Shown here: positions 41,801-50,759 of the stretch, one piece after another
How positions within the stretch are numbered: position 1 is the first letter of the stretch
Layout of the letters: every line of letters starts with the position of its first letter
Assembly: GCA_036245525.1 (NCBI GenBank)
Contig: BTPG01000005.1
Span: 117,681,884-117,745,883, forward strand
Length of the DNA stretch: 64,000 nt
Source: Semisulcospira habei
Taxonomy: Eukaryota; Mollusca; Gastropoda; Semisulcospiridae
Reading direction: 5' to 3'
Made by a program: the position numbers and the translations under genes
The notes under the pieces: model-generated
What the model saw: the letters and a program-made list of their open reading frames with translations, nothing else
The model's database searches: none
Told to the model about the DNA's origin: nothing

Positions 41801-42955
41801 TTTTATTATGCACAATAAAAAATATTAAATTAATAAAACAATGGCAGCGGGAGGATTTAATCATGAAGATTTTGAAATGGATGACATGAATGTCTCAGAT
41901 ACTAGTATCACAGATATGACTGGAATGACTGGAATGGTAACTAGTAGTATGTATCACGAACTGTTAAAAGACAAAGTAAACTCATTTTATGACAGTGTTG
42001 GAGCGCGCCCAGATGTAATAGATTATAATCAGTTTAAATATGAAAAAGGACACTTATTTGTAAATACAGACAGAGGGAAAGTGTATCTAACACATAAAAA
42101 TAGTCCTGATAAGTTTAGAGCTTTAAGTACAATTAAAACTGATGTACGTGGTGAGGCAGAACTGCAGCGTTACCTTGGTGTTGGTAGTAGTAAAAAGTTA
42201 CCAACGCTTGCGCCAAGACTTGCTACTATGCTTCATGACACGCAAACAAAGTTGCCAACAGGGCAAGAAATTGAAATGGCACCAGTAACAAGCCTGCCAG
42301 AAATAGCAAACACGGTGATACAAGAAACCTCATTTACTGAAGGACAAATAAATGAAGTTATGAAAACAATAGATGACCCACCTTTGACAATGAGGGAAAT
42401 TATGGGCTTGGATAAATCATTACAGTCAATAAGAGGTGAGATGGTAAATAATGTAGCCAAACTGGGTGAGCTTGATAAACACATAGAACGTGAAAAAGAG
42501 AAACTGGCTACCGCAGATAATGGGAATCTTGACACAGAAATGAAAGAAAGAATACAACACAGATTAAATGATTTGCAGATAGAAAGATCAGGAAGGTTAG
42601 AAACGATTAGTATTGGAAAGAAAAACTAAAAACACAGGTCAACAGGAAAAGAAAAGGGGAGACTGCCAGTGCTAATATTTTAGGAAGGTTTCAAAGTAAA
42701 GTAGATAATAGCACTGTCAGGGGAAAGAAGTGTGCATGATCGACCAGTGATCATAGATCTACTGTGGCCAAAGCACACACACAAAAAAAAAGATAGGAAA
42801 GAGAGGGGGCGCTAAAAAAGTGACTGAAAGCAATGCATATGGAAGCCCCCCCCCCCCCCCCCGAAGGGGGGCGTATCACATATCCACTGTTCCAGCCACT
42901 CAGTGCATGTAAATTTAAATCTAGGTCCCCCCAAGGGGGGTCCAGATATTTAGCT

Positions 42956-42999
42956 GGTGTGGACAGCTGTTTCGGTCTTGGCGACCTCTTCAGCACACC
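42956..42999 (-). ncRNA. Hammerhead ribozyme, type I (A1)
   Basis: On the minus strand: stem I GGTGTG/CACACC, core CTGAAGA, stem II GGTC/GACC with a five-base loop, GAAA, a one-pair stem III C(AGCT)G, and the cleavage triplet GTC. SINE copy 2 is inserted three bases outside stem I. Confidence 0.85.
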
Positions 43000-43002
43000 A
43001 TC

Positions 43003-43393
43003 CCCACCCGGGTCTGCCCTGGGGGACTTGGGTGGGGTTAGGTATTTTTTAGTTCCCAGGGACACCCTGGTCAGCCCCACAGGGTGGGTTTTTCTCTCTA
43101 TTCTGGGGCATGTGTTTCTGTCTACCCTTTGTCCATTCACCTGTATTTTCCTTTTTAAAACTCTCCCTTTTGTCTGCACTGCCTGTAGCCCTTGATATTG
43201 GATGTGTGTTGCTAGCTGGTCTTAGCTTTATTTAGGCCCCATGTGTTAGGTTTATTTAATGTATTTGACCGGCTGGCGACATACATTCAATGTTCTGTTT
43301 ATTTTTTTATTTTTTTTCACAAGCAGTGCAGGCACGTCCTGAGAAAGCCTTGTTGCTGTCGGGACGTTAAGCAATGTACAATCAATCAATCTC
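43003..43393 (+). mobile_element. SINE-like element, copy 2 (in ribozyme element A)
   Basis: 391 bp; same start, T-run and (AATC)n tail as copy 1. Target duplication CAGCACACCATC at 42991-43002 and 43394-43405, which is part of the hammerhead strand. Confidence 0.9.
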
Positions 43394-43895
43394 CAGCACA
43401 CCATCGGCAATACTGGAGGAGGCAGGATTTTCTGCCTACCTGCAAAGACAACCACATTTTACTGTGGTGTCTGCAGGGGCATACATTCCATGCCACCACC
43501 TAGAGCCAAATTTCCATGCACCCTAAAAAAGAACCTACCAAAAGGGGGGAAGGGGTTGCAGTCGATATTGTAGTAGTAAATGAAAAGAAAAGAGGAGACT
43601 GCCAGTGCTAATATTTTAGGAAGGTTTCAAAGTAAAGTAGATAATAGCACTGTCAGGGGAGAAAAGTGTGCATGATCGACCAGTGATCATAGATCTACTG
43701 TGGCCAAAGCACACACACACACAAAAAAAAAAGATAGGAAAGAGAGGGGGTGCTAAAAAGTGACTGAAAGCAATGCATATGGAAGCCCCCCCCCCCCCCC
43801 CCGAAGGGGGGCGTATCACATATCCACTGTTCCAGCCACTCAGTGCATGGAAATTTAAATCTAGGTCCCCCCAAGGGGGGTCCAGATATTTAGCC

Positions 43896-43939
43896 GGTGT
43901 GGACAGCTGTTTCGGTCTTGGCGACCTCTTCAGCACACC
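43896..43939 (-). ncRNA. Hammerhead ribozyme, type I (A2)
   Basis: Same core and stems as A1 (CTGAAGA, GAAAC, GTC), in the second minus-strand unit. All invariant core bases are present. Confidence 0.85.
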
Positions 43940-44276
43940 ATCGGCGATACTGGAGGAGGCAGGAATTTCTGCCTACCTGCAAAGATCTATGATCACTGGT
44001 CGATCATGCACACTTCTTTCCCCTGACAGTGCTATTATCTACTTTACTTTGAAACCTTCCTAAAATATTAGCACTGGCAGTCTCCCCTTTTCTTTTCATT
44101 TACTACTACAATATCGATTGCAACCCCTTCCCCCCTTTTGGTAGGTTCATTTTTAGGGTGCATGGAAATTTGGCTCTAGGTGGTGGCATGGAATGTATGC
44201 CCCTGCAGACACCACAGTAAAATGTGGTTGTCTTTGCAGGTAGGCAGAAATTCCTGCCTCCTCCAGTATCGCCGAT

Positions 44277-44320
44277 GGTGTGCTGAAGAGGTCGCCAAGA
44301 CCGAAACAGCTGTCCACACC
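44277..44320 (+). ncRNA. Hammerhead ribozyme, type I (A3), plus strand
   Basis: Core CTGAAGA at 44283-44289, stem II GGTC/GACC, GAAA, short stem III, and GTC at 44312-44314, so cleavage is expected after 44314. It lies on the strand opposite A1 and A2. Confidence 0.85.
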
Positions 44321-45000
44321 GGCTAAATATCTGGACCCCCTTTGGGGGGACCTAGATTTAAATTTCCATGCACTGAGTGGCTGGAACAGTGGATATGTGA
44401 TACGCCCTCTTTCGGGGGGCTTCCATATGCATTGCTTTCAGTCACTTTTTTAGCGCCCCCCTCTCTTTCCTATCTTTTTTTTTTTTTTGTGCTTTGGCCA
44501 CAGTAGATCTATGATCACCGGTCGATCATGCACACTTCTCTCCCCTGACAGTGCTATTATCTACCTTACTTTGAAAACAGGTCAACAGGATTAGAGAAAC
44601 TATTCAGAAAATGCTTCACGAAGACACTACTCTGGCTGAGAGATTGAAAACACTTTTCAGAGAGCAGGGTATCACAATTGCTAGTTTAATTACTGCTCTT
44701 GAATTTATTATCAGTACTGTCGTGTTAGCTGTCTCTGGTGGACCCGGGGTTGGTGGTTCTGCACCACCAGGCCCACTGGCTCCCACTGACCCAAAAGATT
44801 TACAGTCATGGGTAAAGAAACAACTGTCTCACATATCAGACTTGCTTAAGAAATTGGCTTTGAAAGCAATGGACGCATTGCCAGGTATAATAGGCACTGT
44901 TGTTAGTTGGCTTATTAGTACAGCAGCGAAGGTAGTTGGGTTTATGGCAGAACATGTGTGGATCTTTTTGGTTACAGTAGGAGGGTTGATGGTGGGTTAT

Positions 45001-46243
45001 TTAATGAAACAGATAAAGAAGTAATACCCCTAATCCAGTAAGGCCTATTACCAATGCAGTTCTCTCTGACTCATGTGTGCCAGGGGTTGGCGATGGTGTT
45101 GGTGTTGGTGTTACTGGCGTTACTGCCTGTATGGGTGCCTGTGCCGGGGGTGTTACCAGAGTTGTCTGTAATGATTTTAATGACTATACATGCGTGGTTG
45201 TTGCTCCTAAGTTCACAGATTGATTGAGTCCTAATTTTTGACCAACACCAGCAACAATGATTTCATTATTATAATTTGTTATTGTCCCCATTTGGAGTTG
45301 AAGGTCAGATGGTAACATGTATAACCCAATGCCAGCTACAAAGTCAACTTTTGATCTGGCGTATCTGTGTACATCTTGGTAGCGTTGTATGCTTGACGGA
45401 AGATCAACCACTGAGTTTATTGCAAGAAACTGTTTTTGTGCTTCAAACTTTCCACTCCCGTTTAAAATGTTTGATTTTGTTAATGATTGTGCTCCTAGTA
45501 AACACCAGACATATGTTCTGATAGACTCATTTACGCGCTCGACTCCCGCTTGAGTAAATCTGTCACTCCTGTCTAAGATAAATGTGGTCCAGGCATTAGA
45601 CTGTTTCTGTTCTATTGAGCCTAACCAGACTTGTGATTTTTATGAGAATGAAGTGTAACCAGGGTAGTAATCTTGTGGGTATTGTCTGTGACTCATAGCA
45701 TAATACAATGTACCCATACCATTGTGATCATCAAGTTTTTGTGTAAAGTCATACTTAGTACTGATGTTAAATTCATTACAGATCTGTTCAAATGCTTTCA
45801 TATCCATGGGGTTGTTAAACCTGTTGAAACTGGATTCAGTTGGTAGTGGTGTATGGAGTTCTGACAGAATGTGTCTAAGCTGGTAGTACGTGTGGAAACG
45901 ATAGACAGACAATCAGTTTGTTTTGGTGATTTAAATGGTCTGTAAAAGAAACACCACAGCCTGTAGTTGAGCTTAGTATGGCAAAGTTAAGTTGGTTTTG
46001 AAACATCTGTAGTGGGTTTGAAGACCACTTTCTTGCAGTAGCGTCGTCTGTTATTGGAGGGTTTAGTTAATGGTCAAAGGGATTTGGTACTTTCACTTGA
46101 AATAAATCTTGTTCACTTACAGCTATATCAAGCTGATTTAGTTGTATTATTTTCTGTTCATAAGTTGGTGCAACATTATACTTGGCATCCACGTTAAATT
46201 GAAATGCGTTTGTAGTGGTAATGGTTGGTGATTTAAATTCCAT
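45001..46243 (-). pseudogene. Polinton-2 copy of the 419-residue membrane-anchored protein, broken
   Basis: Start context and first codons match Polinton-1, but the frame is disrupted near 46070, 45910, 45640 and 45180. The Pro-rich linker is shortened and its repeats differ. The C-terminal hydrophobic helix can still be read down to the stop at 45001. Confidence 0.88.
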
Positions 46244-46269
46244 CCTTCTTTTTTTATGAGATAATAAAA

Positions 46270-46989
46270 ATGTTTATTACCTTAACAAATCTTCACACAA
46301 GCAAACCAGTGTGGTTAACTAATGGGATTGATAATCGTGATGGTAGCAAGGCTGTAGCTATCCATGAAATGTTCTACAATGTAAAGTGGTTTAATGTAAT
46401 AGATGACACAAGTTATTATGTAGATGGATCTATTGTTGCTAGTTTTAAGAAAGTTAATGTTTTACGAGCTGGGTATTATGACTTTTGTACTTTAGCTGAA
46501 TGGCTACAAAATGAATTTAAAATTAAAGCAACTTTAAATCCGGCTAACTTACTTGTTACATTAGATTTTCCAAAAGATACTGAGTATTCATTAACATTAA
46601 GTCTTATAAAATTGCTTGGGTTTTTGGGTAATAATATTTCTTTTCCAGATGAAGATTGGACAAGTCCAGACATGCAACAACTACTAAAACAAAAAAAAGA
46701 TAAAATAACTGGAAGATGTCCTGTTCATTTGTCAGTACACACAGTACTAAATGTTTATTTAAAAGAATTAAACACGACTGAAAATGTTCACAATGGAAAG
46801 CCTTCAACTTTGTTGAGATGCTTACCAACTGGAACTGCACCCTATTGTGAAAGTGTGGTTGCTAGATTTCCTGCGCAGTTTAAGAAATTATGTTCTAGTT
46901 TCTTTGAGTCATTGTGTATATCTGTAACTAATCAGGATGACAAACCAGTTGTAATGCATGATTTTAGTGTAGTACTAGAAGTTAAATAA
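46270..46989 (+). CDS. Polinton-2 penton-like minor capsid protein (239 aa)
   Basis: The intact frame is five residues shorter than Polinton-1 because of small in-frame deletions around the DEDWT region and the RFP region. KPVWLTNGIDNRDGSKAVAI and the C-terminal ISVTNQDDKPVVMHDFSV are conserved. In-frame indels suggest past selection on the frame. Confidence 0.65.
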   Translation: MFITLTNLHTSKPVWLTNGIDNRDGSKAVAIHEMFYNVKWFNVIDDTSYYVDGSIVASFKKVNVLRAGYYDFCTLAEWLQNEFKIKATLNPANLLVTLDFPKDTEYSLTLSLIKLLGFLGNNISFPDEDWTSPDMQQLLKQKKDKITGRCPVHLSVHTVLNVYLKELNTTENVHNGKPSTLLRCLPTGTAPYCESVVARFPAQFKKLCSSFFESLCISVTNQDDKPVVMHDFSVVLEVK

Positions 46990-47100
46990 TTTTATTTTTG
47001 TTTATAAAAATGAGTGCTGGTCCAAAGCCGAGAATCATACCAGTTGCGTGTCCTGTAACAGAGTGAAAAGATTTGGCTGATGTACAGGATTTTGAGAAAA

Positions 47101-47262
47101 AGGGGGAGGTGGGCGAGGTGTATGGTTTTGAACTTAATTCTTTCGGTATGTACAAGAGAAAAGTAATCGATGACATGAAAGAGGGGGAGGTGGGCGAGGT
47201 GTATGGTTTTGAACTTAATTCTTTCGGTATGTACAAGAGAAAAGTAATCGATGACATGAAGG
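47101..47262 (+). repeat. 81-bp in-frame tandem duplication
   Basis: Positions 47101-47181 are repeated with almost no change at 47182-47262. Polinton-1 has a single copy. The period is 27 codons, so the frame is preserved. Confidence 0.92.
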
Positions 47263-47511
47263 ACGGAACAGAGAGACCTATACCTAAACTTGGACAGCTG
47301 CATGATGTTACTGTTCCTACTCCACCTGTAAATAATGCGCCCTACAACTTAATACATGTGGGTAATAAGTGGGTAATTTCGCCTGTGCCTGCACCGCCAC
47401 CGCTTGCACCCACAATTGACTGGGACATAAAGTTGGAATTTATTAGTCCTTATGTATTCACTGATGATGAAGGAGCCTTAGTGTTTAGGAAAGTTGTTAA
47501 CTCTGGGCCGC

Positions 47512-47892
47512 CCCCACCAGGGTCTGCCCTGGGGGACTTGGGTGGGGTTAGGTACTTTTTAGTTCCCAGGGTCACCCTGGTCAGCCCCACAGGGTGAGTT
47601 TTTCTCTCTATTCTGGGGCATGTGTTTCTGTCTACCCGAGGTCCATTCACCTGTATTTGCCTTTTTAAAACTCTCCCTATTGTCTGCACTGCCTGTAGCT
47701 CTTGATATTGGATGTGTGTTGCTAAATGGTCGTAGCTTTATTTAGGCCCCATGTGTTAGGTTTATTTAACGTATTTGACCGGCTGGCGACATACATTCAA
47801 TGTTCTGTTTAGTTGTTTTTTTCACAAGCAGTGCAGGCACATCCTGAGAAAGCCTTGTTGCTGTCAGGACGTTAAGCAATGTACAATCAATC
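47512..47892 (+). mobile_element. SINE-like element, copy 3
   Basis: 381 bp. Target duplication AACTCTGGGC(C/T)GC at 47499-47511 and 47893-47905. Its (AATC)n tail is shorter than in the other copies. Confidence 0.88.
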
Positions 47893-48052
47893 AACTCTGG
47901 GCTGCTGATTGTAAGCCTTGTTCTAAGCTTTGCACAAGACAACAATATCAGAGAAAAACTGAAAGTTGAAAATTATGAGAAACGGAGATATCTTCTTACA
48001 CATAGGAAGGGCAGGTCTGATGCGAAGGTCGTGTTTGCACCATCAAACTTTC

Positions 48053-48443
48053 AACCCCACCCGGGTCTGCCCTGGGGGATTTGGGTGGGGTTAGGTATTT
48101 TTTAGTTCCCAGGGTCACCCTGGTCAGCCCCACAGGGTGGGTTTTTCTCTCTATTCTGGGGCATGTGTTTCTGTCTACCCTTTGTCCATTCACTTGTATT
48201 TGCCTTTTTAAAACTCTCCCTACTGTCTGCACTGCCTGTAGCTCTTGATATTGGATGTGTGTTGCTAAATGGTCTTGGCTTTATTTAGGCCCCATGTCGT
48301 AGGTTTATTTAACGTATTTGACCGGCTGGGGACATACATTCAATGTTCTGTTTATTTATTTTTTTTTCACAAGCAGTGCAGGCACGTCCTGAGAAAGCCT
48401 TGTTGCTGTTGGGACGTTAAGCAATGTACAATCAATCAATAAA
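48053..48443 (+). mobile_element. SINE-like element, copy 4
   Basis: 391 bp. Target duplication ACCATCAAACTTTC at 48039-48052 and 48444-48457, 160 bp from copy 3 in the same gene. Confidence 0.9.
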
Positions 48444-48765
48444 ACCATCAAACTTTCCCATAGCTAGAGAAGCGACAATAGTATTTGAAATTATTATGAG
48501 ATCTGTAACTACTGCGAAAGAGGCAGATATAGCACAGGGAATCAAACTTATGTGGGATGACTCTGTGACAGAATCAACAAAGGTTTTTATTGCCATTAGA
48601 AAAAATGTTGATGTTTTTGAGGTTTCAAGCAGTGTTGTTTTTCTAAATTTCATAAAGCTAGAACACATTGATCTTGTTTCATTTTATTACGCCAGCAAAT
48701 TGTATACTTTTGACGAGTTACAAAATGTAATTGCTGATTAAATAAAAAATATTTGTCAAATAAAA

Positions 48766-49429
48766 ATGATACTTGTATCCACAACTACCGACGACTGAGA
48801 CTGTGTCGTTGTTTGCGCCTGATCCGCATATGCCAATTACATCAGATAAAACATTACAGGTAGACACATTCAGATTAAATAATATTACAGAAGCAATTAA
48901 ATATTTGGAAAGTGAAGAGGCGAGGTACTCCCGATGTAAAAGGAGGTATAAGTCAGTATTTAATTCTGTACAAAATACTTCAATGGCTGTTGGTGCAGTT
49001 TCAGCTGGATGTTCTGTAGGGGGTATTGTTCTGTTTGCCACGGGAATTGGAAGTTTAATTGGAATTGCAGTTGAGGGTGTTAGCGTTGCTACATGCCTGG
49101 CTTGCTTTGGTTTGGAAGCCCTAAACAAGAGGTTTCACACGAAATTACAGAAACATGAAGCATTGAGTACGCTGACTGGTGCAAAGCTGAGCAGTATGAA
49201 ACTTATTATCAGTAAGGCATTGGACGATAATTTTATTGATGATATTGAATTTAAGAGAGTGCAGGATGATTTGAACAATTATAAGAAACAGAAGTCAGAA
49301 ATACAGAATAAAATACGTAGTCAATCTCCCGTGAATGTTGAAGAACTAAAGGCTAGTTTTTTAGAGATGGGAAAACAGATTGGAGTTCAGGAAACCACAG
49401 AAAAACTGCACAATCTTTTAAACAAATAA
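48766..49429 (+). pseudogene. Polinton-2 copy of the two-segment membrane protein, start frameshifted
   Basis: The ATG at 48766 is followed by a one-base deletion, so translation from it would stop at once. From about 48773 the homologous frame is open for 218 codons and keeps both hydrophobic segments and the charged C-terminus. A few N-terminal residues are missing. It may be expressed only if another start is used. Confidence 0.8.
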
Positions 49430-49458
49430 AAATCAGATTTGGTAATCATTTATTATTT

Positions 49459-49551
49459 TTGTCATATGCTTCGCAGAGAGATGACACGTCATTTACACCA
49501 CTTGTGCCTGATTATTTAACCCCATCAGCACCACCCCCAGAGTACTACTGA
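49459..49551 (+). pseudogene. Polinton-2 copy of the 30-codon late-domain-like frame, start lost
   Basis: The frame has the same length and position as 2137-2229 but the ATG is TTG. It ends PSAPPPEYY, so both PSAP and a canonical PPxY are present. Differences from Polinton-1 include several at third codon positions. Confidence 0.5.
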
Positions 49552-49619
49552 AAAAAAAGTTGTTTTTTTTTTGTCCTTGTATCTTGGTCAAATCTGTCTC
49601 AGTATCTTGGGACTGGAGT

Positions 49620-49705
49620 CAAGTTCTTGTAAGAACTTGTAAGAACTTAGGGTAAGTAATTAATAAGTTCTTATGGTAAGTAATTAATAAGTTCTTATGA
49701 CAACT
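49620..49705. repeat. Polinton-2 subterminal tandem repeats
   Basis: Copies of AAGTTCTTATGGTAAGTAAT and AAGAACTTGTAAGAACTT correspond to the array at 1975-2065 of Polinton-1. The repeats hold the same AAGTTCTT/AAGAACTT palindrome. Confidence 0.75.
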
Positions 49706-49782
49706 CACTTAAAGGTTACCTCTGCAGGTTTCTAAAAGTTAGTTGAAACTTGTTAGTAACGTATAAAGTTCTACTTGAGAAA

Positions 49783-49959
49783 ATGATGGTTCTCATGAGC
49801 CAGTGTTTGTTTCAAAATACGGTTTTGGCGCCAGTGAGGTGGAAATTATGTTAGCATTGAGAGAGTAGTGAGTGTTTCAGATTAAAATTGAATAGTTTTA
49901 GGGCATCTGTTTGGCTCCTGAGGATCCGGTGGTTGAGTAAGGTACATTCTTCTATCTCT
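49783..49959. repeat. Polinton-2 right terminal inverted repeat
   Basis: Inverted match of 28003-28183, ending ATCTCT at 49959 before the duplication CGTAT. Unlike the left end, no block matching the inner half of the Polinton-1 repeat follows it inside. Confidence 0.9.
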
Positions 49960-49964
49960 CGTAT

Positions 49965-50302
49965 TTTTCAGGACATCACTTAGAACAGAAAGTGATTACC
50001 AAACTTGGTCCTAATTTATTTTAGAATTTAGTTAGCTTCACACTCAACGGTTTAGCCACCACCCTCCGGATATCATGGAGATGACCTACTTAAAAGTTGA
50101 AATATATACCCTGTTCAGGCCTCGGTGACCACTGACCTGCATCACTAATGCTGAAACTGTGACAATTAAGCTATGTACAGATCAGACGCATTGCAAAACC
50201 AAGGCATTTAACATTCACCATGGAGAGCGTGAAATTTACAGAAATAAATATGTGTCAGTGTCTCTGAGTGGAGCACGATCAGGGTATATTTTAGTATGAC
50301 AT
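49965..50302. other. Flank of Polinton-2, part of a dispersed repeat
   Basis: No gene is visible. 49990-50085 (TTGGTCCTAATTTATTTTA and GGTTTAGCCACC) matches the reverse complement of 55209-55290, so the target of Polinton-2 was itself a repeat. The rest (50090-50300) shows nothing I recognise. Confidence 0.6.
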
Positions 50303-50736
50303 GGGGACGTAGCTTAGTGGATAAGACACTGCACTGACAGTCGCAAGATCCTGGGTTCAAATCCCCTGGTGGGCAGGAATGGGATATGGACTTTTTCTCA
50401 TTCCCATCGAGTCACATTTACGTACTTTACGTACAAACTCAGCTTACGGTTGCCTGTCTCGCCTTCTTGTGCACAGCACGCATAATCATCAAGTGCGCAC
50501 GTTAAAAATCCCATTATCACTAATCGAAAAGAGAAGGCCCGGTAGGGCCAGTGAAATGGAAACAAATATTTCACATGCACCGAAGTTAATAGCTGGGTGG
50601 AGGTTTGCACATAAAGTAGCGCTTAGTAGCAGCAGGCTTTCAAAGCTCCAGCTTCCATCCCTACGGCAGCGCCTTGAGCATCTTTAATTAGATGGATATG
50701 TGCGCCTTGGAGACACCGTACCATACCATACCATTT
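50303..50736 (+). mobile_element. tRNA-derived SINE
   Basis: The first 75 bases look like a tRNA, with an A-box-like GTAGCTTAGTGG and a B box GGTTCAAATCC, which would form an internal pol III promoter. A body of about 350 bp follows and ends in CATACCATACCAT plus a T-run. I could not fix a target duplication. It is not a functional tRNA, because the anticodon arm is poor. Confidence 0.75.
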
Positions 50737-50759
50737 TTTTTTTTTCTTCTTAGCTTGAC

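Larger units (their letters stand above)
42648..44576. mobile_element. Hammerhead-ribozyme repeat element A, tandem plus inverted units
   Basis: The 14-bp duplication ACAGGTCAACAGGA (42634-42647 and 44577-44590) flanks it. It holds one unit on the minus strand (with SINE copy 2 inside), a second partial minus-strand unit to about 43985, and then a unit on the plus strand to 44576. Each unit has a hammerhead core, a poly-C/poly-G hairpin near CCCCGAAGGGGGGCG, and a TAGGTCCCCCCAAGGGGGG palindrome. A long duplication points to target-primed insertion. Confidence 0.85.
41841..45024 (+). pseudogene. Polinton-2 copy of the 403-residue coiled-coil/membrane protein, split
   Basis: The 5' part (41841-42629) ends at a stop caused by a one-base deletion. 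Directly after it the ribozyme element (42648-44576) is inserted. The 3' part (44577-45024) includes a final hydrophobic segment (WIFLVTVGGLMVGYLM) that is out of frame in Polinton-1. The N-terminal 120 residues diverge more from Polinton-1 than the middle does. The last codons overlap the convergent 419-residue homologue. Confidence 0.9.
47010..48741 (+). pseudogene. Polinton-2 copy of the 292-residue protein, with two SINEs and a duplication
   Basis: A stop lies near codon 18, an 81-bp tandem duplication at 47101-47262 repeats YGFELNSFGMYKRKVIDDMK, and SINE copies 3 and 4 interrupt the gene at 47512 and 48053. The remaining segments match Polinton-1, including the end LYTFDELQNVIAD. A stretch near the end is missing. 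Confidence 0.92.
28003..49959. mobile_element. Polinton-2, decayed Polinton with nested insertions, inverted relative to Polinton-1
   Basis: Terminal inverted repeats of about 180 bp begin AGAGAT, and the 5-bp duplication CGTAT lies at 27998-28002 and 49960-49964. Gene order is that of Polinton-1 read backwards. The 21.96 kb include a MITE, a LINE fragment, a repeat in the 175-residue gene, four SINE-like copies and a ribozyme element. Integrase, ATPase, penton and several small genes are open; polymerase, major capsid and four others are broken. A related empty site at 55205-55372 supports the boundaries. Confidence 0.95.

Noticed and set aside
50306..50378. Functional tRNA gene
   Set aside because: A and B boxes are present, but the anticodon arm and acceptor pairing are poor and a SINE body follows directly.
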